Assembly (NCBI GenBank): GCA_039111635.1
Contig: JBCAQO010000003.1
Coordinates: 3,906,001 to 3,970,000 of the forward strand
From: Heterobasidion occidentale
Lineage: Eukaryota > Basidiomycota > Agaricomycetes > Russulales > Bondarzewiaceae
Direction: 5' to 3'
Length of the DNA stretch: 64,000 nucleotides
The first letter of the stretch is position 1. Each line of letters starts with the position of its first letter. Positions 34,401 through 46,258 of the stretch are shown here, piece after piece. The translations under genes and the position numbers were made by a program. The notes beneath the pieces were generated by a model that saw nothing but the letters and a program-made list of their open reading frames with translations, had not been told where the DNA came from and made no database searches.

Positions 34401-35669
34401 CCGTGTTGAGTGCCTGGTGCATAGAGGTTTGTCAATGTCCGAGCACTCAAAGAAAGGCATGCCAATTTACGGTAACGGCGGATGTGAGCGCACGCTCTTC
34501 GTTGGATTGTTGGCCGTTGACGAAGCGAGAAAGCAATCTGATAGGCGTCAGATATATGAGTCTGACACTCAACATGGGGAAGTACGCACTCGGGGTTTAT
34601 TTCTGCGACGTGTACCAACCGGACACTGTATACCTTGGGGCCGCGTCGTTGGACGGCAGTCGTCTTGTCGGCGTTTGCGTTTGCGTCCGCGTCCGCGTCG
34701 GTGTTGGCGTTGGCGTTGGCGTTGGCATTGGTGTCGGCGTTGGCATTGGCGTCGGCATCGGTAGTGGCGTCGGCAGCGGCATTGGTGTCGGCGGCGGCGG
34801 CATCAGCCTTGGGGGGCGCTTTTGACATGACGACATCAAACTGCAATTCATCCCTGATTCAGAACGTGAACGAACAAATGTGGGGAAAGTCGTACCTCGG
34901 CGCTCTCGCCGAACTCGAGCTTCTGGGTGGTGAAAAAATTCTTGCGGCCATCGTAGACGCCACGAAGGCTGAAGATGTCCGGCCTGACTTCATGCTGCAG
35001 CTTGCGGATGATTTCGAACGAATGCCGAAGTGAGAGTTTCTCGCCCGATGGCGAGATGACTATATTCGTGTCGATCAAATCTGACTCGCGAAGATGAACG
35101 CCGAGCTTACCGACTGTGCGAGGATATAAAGCCTTCCATCAGTCAAGAAGGTGCAAGTAGGATATAGGAGACAGACCGTCATAAAGGTGAATTATGCACT
35201 CAGGGATGCTGGTTTCAAAAAAGTTGGTCGAAACGATTATATGCTTTCCCCTGTTGCCGCTCAAGTTAGGGCGCTTGACGCCGACGGCCTCGACGGGAGC
35301 AGGCGGCAGAGATGGCGAGTCGTCTGCCTCCGACTCCAACAGCACGGATGCTTCCACGGATGCATGCTCTTGCTCGACAAGAGACCCTTCGTTTGTCGCT
35401 GCGATCTGCTGAGGGGGCTGGTGACCCGTTCCGCGACCGCGCCAGAACGGTTGGCCTCTGCGTTCGCCACCGCCGCGAGACCAACCCCTACCTTCGCCTC
35501 TACCTCCGCCCCTACCTCCGCCTCTACCCCTTCCTCTGCCCCCGTCTCCTCTGCCCCTGCCTCTGCCCCTGCCTCCCCAATGCCCGTGGCCACGATCTGC
35601 GCCTCTGAAATCGGACCCCCCGCCCCCAGTATTTGCTTGTTGGTTTCTCGATTCGTCTCGAGGAGGCAT
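31436..35669 (-). CDS. Argonaute protein with complete DEDH tetrad
   Basis: Predicted small-RNA-guided slicer of RNA interference. Start [11 protein letters not shown] at 35669. An RGG-rich N-terminus is followed by EAVGVKRP and [16 protein letters not shown] (ArgoN), [41 protein letters not shown] (L1), [13 protein letters not shown] (PAZ), [14 protein letters not shown] and WIVVIYE (MID), [21 protein letters not shown] and VNVALK, then PIWI. Catalytic codons: Asp in GADVTHP (32560-32562), Glu in [11 protein letters not shown] (32440-32442), Asp in [10 protein letters not shown] (split by a 52-nt intron, 32287 and 32234-32233) and His in [13 protein letters not shown] (31847-31849). The end is [20 protein letters not shown]. 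Early exons: 35669-35177, 35080-34896, 34840-34590, 34537-34471 and 34413 on. Two places (about 34134-34142 and 33316-33330) need one missing base to stay in frame. One intron may use a GC donor (near 33137). Confidence 0.88.
34680..34800 (-). repeat. Hexanucleotide repeat coding an Ala/Asn/Asp tract in Argonaute
   Basis: About 120 bases of imperfect gcnaac/gcngac-type repeat (plus strand ggcgtt, ggcatt, gtcggc). It encodes an alternating A-N/A-D stretch between [10 protein letters not shown] and [11 protein letters not shown]. The paralogue at the left edge has a short Pro/Glu-rich linker at this point instead, so the tract arose by repeat expansion. Confidence 0.8.
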
Positions 35670-35730
35670 TTGAAGTGTTTGCGCGCTTTGAGGATACAGT
35701 GGATCCTGCGGTACCAGCACTTTCAAGCAG

Positions 35731-35738
35731 TATATAAA
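35731..35738 (-). promoter_or_regulatory. TATA box of the Argonaute gene
   Basis: Minus-strand tttatata (plus tatataaa), about 62-69 bases before the ATG at 35669. Confidence 0.5.
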
Positions 35739-37633
35739 GCCCAAGGATCGCGCAGCGCGCAGAGGGGAGACGTGTATTCTAGCTTGTCATGTCTTTCCTC
35801 TGCTCCGCTGCACAGCCTATAAGATCGAGATGAAAGAGATGCTAGAGCGCTTCGGCGAACGGCGAGCCAATTGAAAGCACGCTCGACGTAGTCCCAGCGC
35901 TCACACCATCGGGCACGCAGGCTGCGCAGTTTCTAGGAGGAACAATGCGTACGGATGGAGAGAGAGCCGGACTATTTATGCGCTCCTTGCGCGTGTCGCT
36001 GCGAGACGAGGGATGAGCGGACAGCGCGCGTCGCCCCAGGCGGTGTGCGAGATGCCTGCGCGCGGAACGCCGCAGAGATGATCAAGGGCGGGAGACGCGA
36101 CACCCGCAGCCTGTACTGAGAGGATCGCAGCCCGCAACGATCCCGGAACGCATAGCGAGCCTCTACACGCACGGCACCGACATCCACCTCGGCATCGGGG
36201 AGCACATGCGCGCGCGCAAGCGGACAATCCTGCGCGCCGAGCACCCCGTATGCGACCCGAGGAGTGTGCCGGTGTTGATATCTGCGGAGGCGGCTGGGCC
36301 GCGCAAAATGTGCGCGAGGCTGTATGATCGCAGTCCTACCCTTCTCCAGCTTAGACAAATGCAAGCACGTTTGATACTGCGGTACAGCCAGCAGGGAGAG
36401 GAGCTGCGATGCACCAAGACGTGACTTGGTGTAAGCAAGCGAGACACGACGCAACTTTGAGCAGCGCCAGGCTCGCTGCGGCCCAGATGCCCGGCTCTGG
36501 AGGAAGCGCCAAGTGCACAGGGAGAAGAGCCCAGACTAGAACGTGGGATGCGCGAGCGCTGTATGACGCAGGCCCTCTCTTGGTAGTAGATCCTAAGTGC
36601 GGCGCAGTGCGCGCAAACAGCAGGACCGAAGTCGTGTATTGTCCCAGGACCGCTTGAAATCAGAAGCGGAATCCATGCACGCATCAGAGCCGAGGCATGG
36701 CGTTCCAGCACAACAAAGCGGGTCGCCAAAGATTTCCAGCCTGCGATTCGAAGTAATAGGTCAAGGCCGTTCAGAGTGAAAAACTACTTACTAGGTCGCG
36801 ATGCATCGAGCAGCTGTGCTCACGTGCTGGGAAACCGACAACGCGACGCGTCTCCGAGGCGCGTCGTCCAGCTTGATGCACCCGATCGACCCACCGCTCT
36901 CCACTTCTACCGAATGAGAACATCACCACTCACCACATTATCCCACAAAAATGCTCCTCGCGACAACTCCTCTACTCAAAGATGGGCGAGAACCATAGAA
37001 AGCCGCACGCCCGCGCATCGACTCACCCTTGACTTACCGCGCGCACGCATACACACGAGTCTTACCCTCGATGGTCGATGAGCGGCATTCACATACGCAT
37101 ATAGTCATCCTCTTCAACAAGACGCATCTACTACGGCATACTACTATAGTCAGACGGACACAAAACCGGCCCACAGCGTAAAGTAAGTGGAAGTCATATC
37201 ATACCAGTACTTAACCCATACGCAGGCATCGCACAGCGCGGGGCGAAAACAGTCCGGCGACGGAGATCAGATTATTTATACAGACGACACGACACGACAC
37301 GCGATATAAAACAGACACAACGGGACAGCGAGAAAAAACGCGATACGGAGCCAGAAAGCCAGGAGAGACCAAGAGACAATAAACACGAGACGAGACGAAA
37401 GGCGGCCCACCAGAAACAGGCCTATACACAGAACTAAAACTAAATCGAATGGAAAAAAAGGAATGGAAATAACAGAACGCGGAGCCCGGCGCATACATAT
37501 GGACGAGGCGAGAGCGCGAGAACGCCCGGACGGAGGGGGCACTGGCATGTTCACGCGCAGAGACGCGGCGCGGACCTAAAAAAAACAGGATAGAATAAAG
37601 AGAGAACGGAGCGGACGCGCGGCGTCCACGGGC
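35739..37633. other. Intergenic region, no recognisable gene
   Basis: About 1.9 kb between the Argonaute promoter and the 3' end of the zinc-finger gene. Short frames with no domain. 37210-37600 is probably the 3' UTR of the zinc-finger gene (A-rich, with cgacacgacacgacacg at about 37285). Confidence 0.45.
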
Positions 37634-40186
37634 TCACGCCTCGAGCTTCACGTACTCGCTCCCCGCGCTCGCCTTCTCCGCTGCGTCGACCGCCTCTAGC
37701 AGCTCCAGCTCCTCGTCTACCTCGCCCCCGCGCGCGTACCCACGCTTCCACGCCTTGCCCCGCTTCACGCCGCTCGCCGCTGCTGCCGCAGGGTCCACGA
37801 CCATCGCGTCCCCCTCCCCCTCCCCCTCGATATCATGCTCGAGCTCGTCTGTGCTCCCGTCCGCGTCTACGTCCTCGTCCCCGCTCCCCGCCAGCGCGCG
37901 GTGCGAGTGCGAGTGCACACGCAGATGCGTGGCCCGCGCGGACGACGCGCTGCTCCGCCCCTCGGGCGACCGCGAGCCCTCCTCCGCGCCGCCCCCCTCG
38001 TGCTTCATGAGCCGCACCGGCGGGCTCGCGAGCACCGTGTCCGTGCGCCGCAGGCTGCTCGCGGCGCTGAGCCCGTTCCGCCCGCTGCCGGAGTGGGTAT
38101 GCGGCGCGGGGAACGACGCGTGCGGGTGCAAGTGCATGTGCGGGTGCGCGCCCGACGTGGGCGCGCCGTCCAGCGCGGCGTGGCTCGCGCTCACGGTGAT
38201 CGCCGCGCCGGGGCCAGGCATCGTCCCGCGGCGCTCCACGCGCTTCATCTTTTTGCGGCACCTGGTGAAAAAAAAACAAGGGTCAGGATTCGCCGGCGCC
38301 GAGAGCTCGCGCGCGCACACGCACCGATCACACACGGTACCGGGGCCCTCGGGCCCGGGCCCCCACTTTTCGACGCATTTGCCGTCCTTGTAGCGCCCGG
38401 GAAGGCCGCACTGGCGGCAGATGCGCTGGCCCTTGTCGTTCGTGGGCGGGTACGACCCGCCGGTGGGCGCGAGCGCCGCGCGAGGCAAGTCTGAGGAAAG
38501 AGGACGGTATCAGTATCAACGCCCTCCTGGAGGGAGAACAAGAAAAAGCCCACCAATGCCGTTGCCGTTGCCGTTCGTCTTCACGCCCACCGTCGCGGGC
38601 ACGGCGCCCGGCGAGGCGGTGCCCGCGAGCTTCTTCCCTGGGGGGCCCGTCACGGGCGGCGCAAACACATGCGTCTGGTAGCTCTGGAGCGCGGGGCCAT
38701 GAGCGGGGCTGCGCTGCGCCGAGGGTAGTGACGGGTGCGGGTGGGACGGCGGCGGGGCGGGGTGCGCGGTAGGTGGGTGCACGCTCCCACGCCCGCGCAG
38801 ACCGGGGAGTGGGTAGTCGGGAGAGGGCGCGCGGTAGAAGGGTGCACGGCCGCCTAGTGCGCCGACAGAGGCCGAGGGTGCGAGGGGGGCGCCGGTGGGG
38901 GAGTTGGCGCGGGAGCGGTCGTCGGTGGCGACCTGGAGGAGCATCTCGTCGAGCGAGAGCGAGGAGGAGCGCGAGCGCGAGCGGTGGCCGTCAGTGTGCG
39001 AGGGCGTACGAGAGCGCGGGCGGCCGCGGCTGTGCGAGGGGGCAGGAATGTAGTGGTGCGGGTGGGGTGGGGGGAGGTGAGCATGGATCGGAGGGAGGCT
39101 GGGGTGAGCGTGAGCGTGGTGAGATTGTGAGTAGGAGGAAGGGTGGAGGTAGGGGTTCGGCGGTGGGAGATAGGTCTGTCGGGAGAGAAAGGGTGAGCAC
39201 TGGGAAGCAAGGAGATGCAGGAAGGAGAGACGGACGTCGTCGTTATAGCGGGCACTGCGATGCCGCTTGGTGGGTGGCCCAAGGTCGTCTGCGGCGTCGT
39301 CGCGCGGGCGAACGCGGCCAGGGTGGGGGTTCGGCGGAGGGGGGAGGGGAAGCGACGGAAGCGACGAAAAGGGCTGCTGAAAGCTGCTGCGCGGAGTGGG
39401 GCCGCGGGCTGCGAAGGCGGTGGGGTACTGTTGCTGCGGGTGACGCGCCGCCGAGGCCGAGGACGAGGGGTGGCTCTGCTGGTAATGGTGCTGGTGTTGG
39501 AGAGTGGTGTGGTTGGGGGCAGGCGGTGAGGCGGCGGGGCTAGAAGCGGTGCCGTTGAGGGCGAGCTTTGCGGCGCCGTCACGGACGGCATGGGCGAAGC
39601 TGGCGCGGGCGTCTGCGGCGCGGAGCTCTGCGTGCTGGAGGAAGCGATCGAGGTCGGCCCAAGCATCTGTGAGGCTGCGGAGGCGGGCGTCGGCATCGAG
39701 GTGGGCTGCGCGCTCTGCGTCTAGCTTTGCCTCGAGGTCGAGGATGGCCTTGAGCGCGGGTTTTGGGAGGGACGAGACCGGGGGGGACGGCGGGGGGGAC
39801 TCCTGCTGGTTGGCAGAGATGACGTTGAGGAGGTAGTCGAGGCGATCTGCACGGCGCTTTGTTGCGTGGAGCTCGTGCTTGAGGTCCTCGTTTTCCTGAA
39901 GGACGGTGGAGAGGATGAGGGCGAGCTGGGCGGGCGGGGGCTGGGGGTTGCCGTTGACGCTAGAGGGCGGGGGCGGGGGGGGCTGCTGGTGGTGGCGGGG
40001 CGGGGGCGGGTGTGGCGGGCTGAGCCGGGGGCTGGGGTTGTTGTTGTTGTTGCTGGGGGGGAGAAGGGTCGGGGGCGTCGGTCGGAGGGACAGAGAGGTG
40101 CGGAGGGCTGTTCGGGGAAGAGGAGATGTGGTCCATTGGGAAGAGGACTGGAGGGGGGGGCAGAGAGGGGGCTTGGGGGAGAGCAT
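37634..40186 (-). CDS. Nuclear protein with coiled coil and GATA-like Cys4 zinc finger
   Basis: About 830 residues in three exons (40186-38554, 38490-38325, 38261-37634). The N-terminal 80 residues are Pro/Asn-rich low complexity. At about 85-130 is a coiled coil (LQENEDLKHELHATKRRADR) and at about 140-210 a second (LEAKLDAERAAHLDADARLR). GPPTKRHRSARY is a likely nuclear signal. The middle is rich in His, Pro and Ser. The second and third exons encode CRQCGLPGRYKDGKCVEKWG...VCDRC-RKKMKRVERRG, a Cys-X2-Cys...Cys-X2-Cys finger with a basic tail. The C-terminus is acidic (DELEHDIEGEGEGD, VDEELELLEAV). It looks like a transcription regulator of a type seen in basidiomycetes; the target is unknown. 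Whether it is a true GATA factor is doubtful because the loop differs from the classic 17/18-residue form. Confidence 0.75.
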
Positions 40187-43100
40187 GGACGGACCGGAGA
40201 GGAGAGGAGATATAGGGCGTGGGCAGCGTGTGGCGGAGCGTGGCGATCTCTGCGCGAGGGCGCGGCCACGGCGCTGCTACGTCACGTCCGTCACCGCCGT
40301 CACGCGAACCTTTGCCGTAACCGCCTCCGACCCACACACGTGGCGCTATCCCGCCCGCCCTCGCCCGCGTCCCCGATCCCCCATCAGATGACTCGCATCG
40401 CAGCCCTCGGCCCTCGTCCGTCACGCATGTCACCCACCAGCGTTTCCCGCCCTCCCCAGCGGCCGTTGCCCAGTCCCGGCCCCCGCATCGCCCACTCCTC
40501 CTCGGCCCTTCCCTCTTCCCTTTTGCACCCACATCATCCATCCAGTACGTACGTACGCGTTCTATAATACCATACCCTACGGCACCCGTCCCTTCCACCC
40601 CCAGCGCCGTCCAGATCCGCGCTTGCGGACGCGATCGCAAGCTTCCATGCATCCATCCCTCTGTGACCCGCACATCACGCACGTCCCTCCCATCCCGTAC
40701 TGTACCTTTTCCCCTTTTCTTTTCCTCTCGCTTGTTTCGAACACCGTCGCTCGCGCCCAACGCTGTCCGCCCCACTCGCTCTACATCCGGTACCCCTCCG
40801 TCTGATCGCACACGTCCGGCGCGTCCCCTGCCTGTTTGCGCAGCCACTCGCAACAGATACCTAGATAGCCCAGAGAGGCGCGTCGACGAACCTCAGCCCG
40901 TCCAGCTGACCTCTCCGTCTCCCCTTCTCAGACTCTCTCGGGGCGCCCAATGCCCATCCCACCCTCACGGCCACACGCCCCCGCCGCGCTGATGCCTGCC
41001 ACCCCGCGATACCTCCTCTCCAGCACGCACCGCGGCCCGCAGACGCTCCCAATATGCACCGCACCCCCCAGACGCGCTTCTCCCGTCCCGCGCGACGCCA
41101 TGCCACGCCCTCCACACGCGCCCGCCTTCCGTCCTTCCCTTCTTCGCTCGCTCGAGGCCCTCCCCCCCACAACGCGCCGTGACGATCGCCTGCAATCGGG
41201 AACCGGCGCAGCCGTCCCACCCAAGTCGGACGCGAACTCGCTGGACCGCGTTCCGCCCGCTTTCCGTCCCTAGTAACGCACAGCACGCAACGCACCCAGT
41301 GGATGCACGCGTCCATCCTCGATGCGCCGTGATCGCGATGCGTTGCACGATGCACCCCGCACCGCTCGTCCAGTCGCGCAGCTCTCACGTTCACCGCCGT
41401 GAGTCGCCCACGTACCTGCCTCCCCTTGGTCGCGCTCGATCCTCATCAGCTCCCCAGGCTCCAGATCGCGCCGTCAGGACAGACGATTCCCGTCTGACAG
41501 AGATCATCACCTCGCCCTTCACGAACGAGGTGCGCAGCGCCACACCGGCGACGACGCCAACGACCCACCCGGCTCGCCGGCACCCGCGTCACGCTTCCCC
41601 GCGTCCCACTCCCTAGCCCATTCATCCGCAGCCCCACACCCACATCCAGCCACGCGCGCACAAGGTTCGCGCTTCGCACGGGACGCAGGCACGACCGCAC
41701 GGCGCGCGGCGCAGCGCCTTCGCATGCCTCCGAGCCGCCCCGTTTCCACCCCTCGTATCCCCTCGCATCGCGCCCGAGGTCACGCACCGCGCTCCCACGT
41801 CTCCGCGCACGTCCGCACGTCCACACGCCCCACCCCACCCGTCGCCCCCCTTCGGCCCTCGCTCGCCTTGGCTCCGCGCGGCGCGGCGGCTTCGCCGTGC
41901 GGTGCCTGCGCTTCTGGTCGGGAACGTGGGCACCGCGCGCTCGACCGCCCTCGGACCGCCCTCGGAATCGGACGCGGAATCGGACGCCCGCGCGGACGCG
42001 GACAGCTCGCCTTGGCGTGGAGACGCCGCACGGGCACGGGCACTTTGAGCGCACGCGGACGCGGACGCGCTGGGAACGAGCGGCGAGGGCACGGCGCTGG
42101 ACGGGACTGGGCACCTGTCACGCCACGACACGCCAGACTGCGCGGCGCTTCGACGTCGAACGTTGACGAGTGGATCGCGCGCGCGCTCGCGGCCCGAGGG
42201 AGGCTCGAAGCCGAATTCGCTCCCCCGCGCGCGCCCCCATTCGCACACCCTGCCGCACCCACGCGCCCACGCCATTCAGTCGAACGCGCGCGCCCACGCC
42301 TGCGCCCGCGCCCGTGTGCGCGGGCCACCACCACGCCCCCTGGCTTCCCATCTTCCGCACGCCGCTTCGCGTGTCCGACTTCCCCATCGCGTATCTCCGA
42401 CGCCGGCGCCGATATCCGCTTCCCAGCATCGTTTCCCGACTCGACCGCCCTATCGTGGCCATCTTGATCGCCATCGCCGCCATCATCGCCGTCGCCATCG
42501 CCACCCTCATCGTCATCGACATCGCCATCGCCTGCCCCCGACCCCGACCGACCCGACCTGGCTGCCATGGGCCCTTGGGGTCTAGCCGCCGCCGGAGCGC
42601 GCCACGACCACGACTGCGCCTGGGGCTCGGTACGCCCCTGTACGCCCCTCGCTCGCATCGACCCGAGCGGGATTGATCGATGCCCACGGCGTCCCCCCCG
42701 GCGACGCCGAGCAGTCGCCGAGCCCGAGTCGCGTCGATCCGCGCCGGCTGTTCAGTCCCCGCGTGCTAAAATTGAGGACGGGCACCGTGGGGGGAGACCC
42801 TGCACGGGCGCCTTCGCGACCTCCGTGCACGCCACACCAATCCACACGCGGCCGTGGGCTGTGGGCGAGCGAGCGCGCGCGCGCGGACGCCCGGGCGATC
42901 GCCGTCGTCATCGGCTCGCTTCGATGACGATGATCATCCCCCGAATCTGCCTGCCATGACGCGCGTTGCCGATACCGCGCCTGCTCTCACTGCCCCCGAG
43001 ACCGCACGGCGCGGCGCGTGATCCCGCCTCGTGCCGCCGGCGTTCCTGCACCAGCGCGCGCCGAACCCGGACGCGGCTCGCACGCCCCCCTCGGCGTCTC

Positions 43101-44795
43101 CTCCCCGTCTTCGTTCGCACCCCCCGCCAGGCCCTCGTTCGCCCTCGCCCTGCCTGCCGCTTTAGGTCGAGCGCGTATGCGCGCGAGTCGGTGCACACCG
43201 GATGCGGCGGAGCTCCGCCTGCCCGCGCTTGTACCGTCGACGCGTTCGCCTCGGCGGCGCAACGGGCTGTAGCGAGTAACGTCATTCGCCGCTGCGCCCG
43301 CCCCGCTCTGGGCACCTGCGCTCACAGCGGCAGCGGCTCCGCGGGCCCCGCCCCGCCTCATGTGATACCCCGATGACGCCATCCCGCTGTCACGCCTGCG
43401 CCGCGTCACGCCCCGGCCCGCCGCGCCTAGCCCACGGTTCGCTGGCCTGCGTCACTCCGCCGCGTTACACGGCGCCGTGGGCGGCGCGGGTGGAAGCGGA
43501 AGCGGGGCTGCTGGCGCAATGTTCTGCACGCGCTGGCAACGAGGCGCGCGGGCTGCGCTTCGCGGCTTCTTCGGGCGCTCGCGCTGGCGTGGGCCCTGCC
43601 ACCTCCAGGGGCCGCGAGCGCGCGGCGCTGCGCGTGCGCGTGCGCGCCCGTGTCCAGATGCGGATGGCGCAGGCACGGAGCCAGCTGCTTCCCGTGCTCC
43701 CCGTGCGCGGCCTTCGCGAAGCCCTCTCCTGCGGGGCTTGCGCGTCGCGGTTCATCCTCACCGCGCGGCGCGGCGCTCCCGCGAGAAGAGACGACTGGCG
43801 TGTGCACGGGCAGCGCATCGGGACTCGGGACGGGCGTGCCCCCGGCGCAAGGGGGTAGCACTCGCTCCCCGTGCGAATTCGGCGCGTCGGGCTGCTGCTG
43901 CCCGCGTGCCGCGCGTCGAGGGGCGTGTGAAGCGCGAAGTTTTTCACTCTTCTCTGGTGGCGCAGGAAGGGGCAGCGCGCGCGCAGGTGTCGCTTTATCC
44001 GACAGCCGTCCACCCCGGTCGTCACGTCATGCACTTACAGGACGCGTGGACGAGCGTCGAGACGGCGCTCGCCGCAAGCCTGTAATCTTCTGGTGTGGGA
44101 CTCGCGCCGTGACAAGCGCGTTCGGGGAGCCCGAGCGCCTGGGCCTGTCGCCGGCGTGCTCGTTCGCGTCTCCCACTCACTACCACCGAGGAACGCGACG
44201 CGATCGGCAGCGAGAACGAGCGTTCGCGCCCGCGGTCCTTCCCGTCGTTCGCAGCCTGCTTCTCAATGTCGCCGTCCCCCATGTACGTCTGGGGCGCAGA
44301 ATGGAAGCCGCAGAGCCAGTGCCTGGCGTCACGGTCGTGCAAGCTACGCTCTGACCGTTTTCCGAATCGGGTCTGTGCTCCGCGTGCTGCCGACCCTAAT
44401 GGCAACGCGCAGGAGGCGTGGGGACGTGCATAGATCTTGCTTTCAGCCTCCGTTCTCAGACTTGACCTGGGCTGGCAGTTCTGCGCCGCGTCGTTTATAT
44501 TGACCTTGGTGCGTAGAGGCCGGTGTATAATTTTCCACAGTTAGAAACCGAGAGCTCTGCACGTAGTCCAATACGCATGAGATGTCGAGACCCCTCGCCA
44601 AATTGCGCTCCCTTCGACGAGGACCTCGTCGAGGGGGTCAAAGAAGGTCGCTTTCAGTGCAACTTGTAGGCGCGCCGGGAGCTTTTTGCTTCATGTCGGC
44701 TCTCATTGACTAAGATATATACGGTAGCGTCCTCGAGATACATGACTACATGCGATACAGCCGTGATTGTTATCACAATAGCACAAGAAAAACAG
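40187..44795. other. 4.6 kb GC-rich gene-poor tract
   Basis: Long frames are open on both strands together (for example 41780-42658 minus against 42163-42676 plus), with Arg/Pro/Ala-biased translations and no domain, so I regard none as a gene. It includes an (atcgcc)n-like microsatellite at about 42470-42545 and a strong hairpin at 44611-44635. Confidence 0.5.
44611..44635. other. Near-perfect 12-bp stem palindrome
   Basis: Arms tcgacgagg (44614-44622) and cctcgtcga (44624-44632) with a one-base centre. The stem extends outward through one G-T wobble to 12 pairs. It lies about 160 bases beyond the stop of the MFS gene at 44796, so it could mark transcript end processing or be a protein site. 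Confidence 0.45.
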
Positions 44796-46258
44796 TCACC
44801 CTGTTTTAGCCTTCAACTCTCTCCACAATGTGAGAAACAGTACCCCTCCGATGCCGACCAAGGCTATCTCCAGACCCACATAATTCAGCATCCCCACCTT
44901 GACTCCCGCTCCACCCCACACGGCACCCGACACGCGTCCCGCGAAGTTGCTGTATTGAATCGCCAAACTCAGCCGCCCGTTCCATTCCGGCGGACACTGC
45001 TTCGACAGCAGGCTCATGGTCACGGTGCTCGCTATATTGAAGCCGAGTGCCACGAGGAACCAGCAGACGAACAGCGAGCCAAACGTGACCGCGTCCGCCT
45101 TCAGGATTGCGACCGTGATGAGCAGGCCAAGGAGGCCCGAGAGCACCCCGAAGAGGAGTATGTACCTATCTTGGATGCGACGCGCGAGATAGAGGTTGAC
45201 GAACAGAAGAGGGAATGTGCAAATGCCCCCCAGAGCGATAAAGTTGCCAGCGGCAAAAGGGGAGTAGCCGAACACCTGAGCGGTAAAGATGGGCAAATTG
45301 GACTCCCAGCCGCCAAGGATGAAAAAGCAGGTCATGGCGAACCAGCACATGGTCACGATCACCCCGTATTGACGGCGATTAGGATTGTGCGGGGCGGCTG
45401 TCAAGGTCGGCGAAGGACTGGTGGACCGTTGAGGAGTAACATCGTGTGCGGATTCTACGACGGAGAGCGGGATGGTGCGGGGAGAAGAGACAGGGCTGTG
45501 TTGGATCGCGTTCTCAGGTCGTGGGGGTTCCCTCGGGACGTCCTCGAAGAATTGTACACACAGAAACCAAAATAGAGCCCACGCAGCGGCCATGACCCAC
45601 CCCGGACTCGAGTACCCATTAAAGATAGAGTTTCCGAACCCGACCTGGTACAACAATCCCCCGATGAACGGACCGACGCTGAACCCGATTCCCTGGCCGA
45701 CAACAAGCCATCCCGCGAGAGTCGTGCGCCGGCGGATACCGACTATTCGGGCGTCGGAGCAGAAACGCTTGGAGTACATGAAGTTTGTAAAGCCAAAGCC
45801 GATGATACATCGCCCGATGAGGATGAGGTAGAGGAAGTTGGCACGGTAGGCTAGGCCATACAGAATGTGACCTATGATAGCCATCGCACATGCGAAATAA
45901 ATTGGGATGGTGTATGCCCCTAGATATAGGCCTGAATACGAGAACATCTTGGCAGTCTGTGCAGTGAGACGTACCTCGGTCGATTGCCATCAAAGGCAGG
46001 AGTGCTATTCCTGCGAACACGACTGGGATTCCGATCACAAGCCCTGAAAACGTCACTGTGCCTCCCAAGTACTCGGCATACTTGCTGGCCGATGAAACGA
46101 CGATAAACATCGACACCTGCAAATTCATAATGAGCTGCGAATGGGCTCAAAAGGGAAGGGCTTATGCCGACCTGCGATAGAGCATTCAGTGCTATGATGG
46201 ATATGAGAGATGAGCGCTTTGGAAGTTTCAACTCTGGGTCGACGGAGTCTGTCGCCAT
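44796..46258 (-). CDS. MFS transporter
   Basis: Predicted 12-TM major facilitator. Start MATDSVDPELKLPKRSS at 46258. The first TM segment is split by introns (LISIIALNALSQ, then VSMFIVVSSASKYAEYLGG). Then FSGLVIGIPVVFAGIALLPL, YTIPIYFACAMAIIGHILYG, LILIGRCIIGFGFTNFMYSKR, LAGWLVVGQGIGFSVGPFIGGL, a Ser/Pro-rich central loop, IVTMCWFAMTCFFILGG, FIALGGICTFPLLFVNLYLA, ILLFGVLSGLLGLLITVAIL, LVALGFNIASTVTMSLLS and the last TM VGLEIALVGIGGVLFLTLW. The GRxxxGFG pattern with a long central loop resembles the SPX-MFS/CLN7-like branch, not the drug exporter at 18.8 kb. The substrate is unknown. Three exons, no frameshift. Confidence 0.8.

Noticed and set aside
35151..35822. 223-residue plus-strand frame
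   Set aside because: Antisense of the RGG-rich exon of the second Argonaute.
38773..39543. 256-residue plus-strand Gly/Arg-rich frame
   Set aside because: Shadow of the first exon of the zinc-finger gene, which is continuous on the minus strand for 556 codons.
41780..42658. 292-residue minus frame in the GC-rich gap
   Set aside because: It overlaps equally long frames on the other strand, has Arg/Ala/Gly bias typical of random high-GC DNA, and shows no domain or intron pattern.
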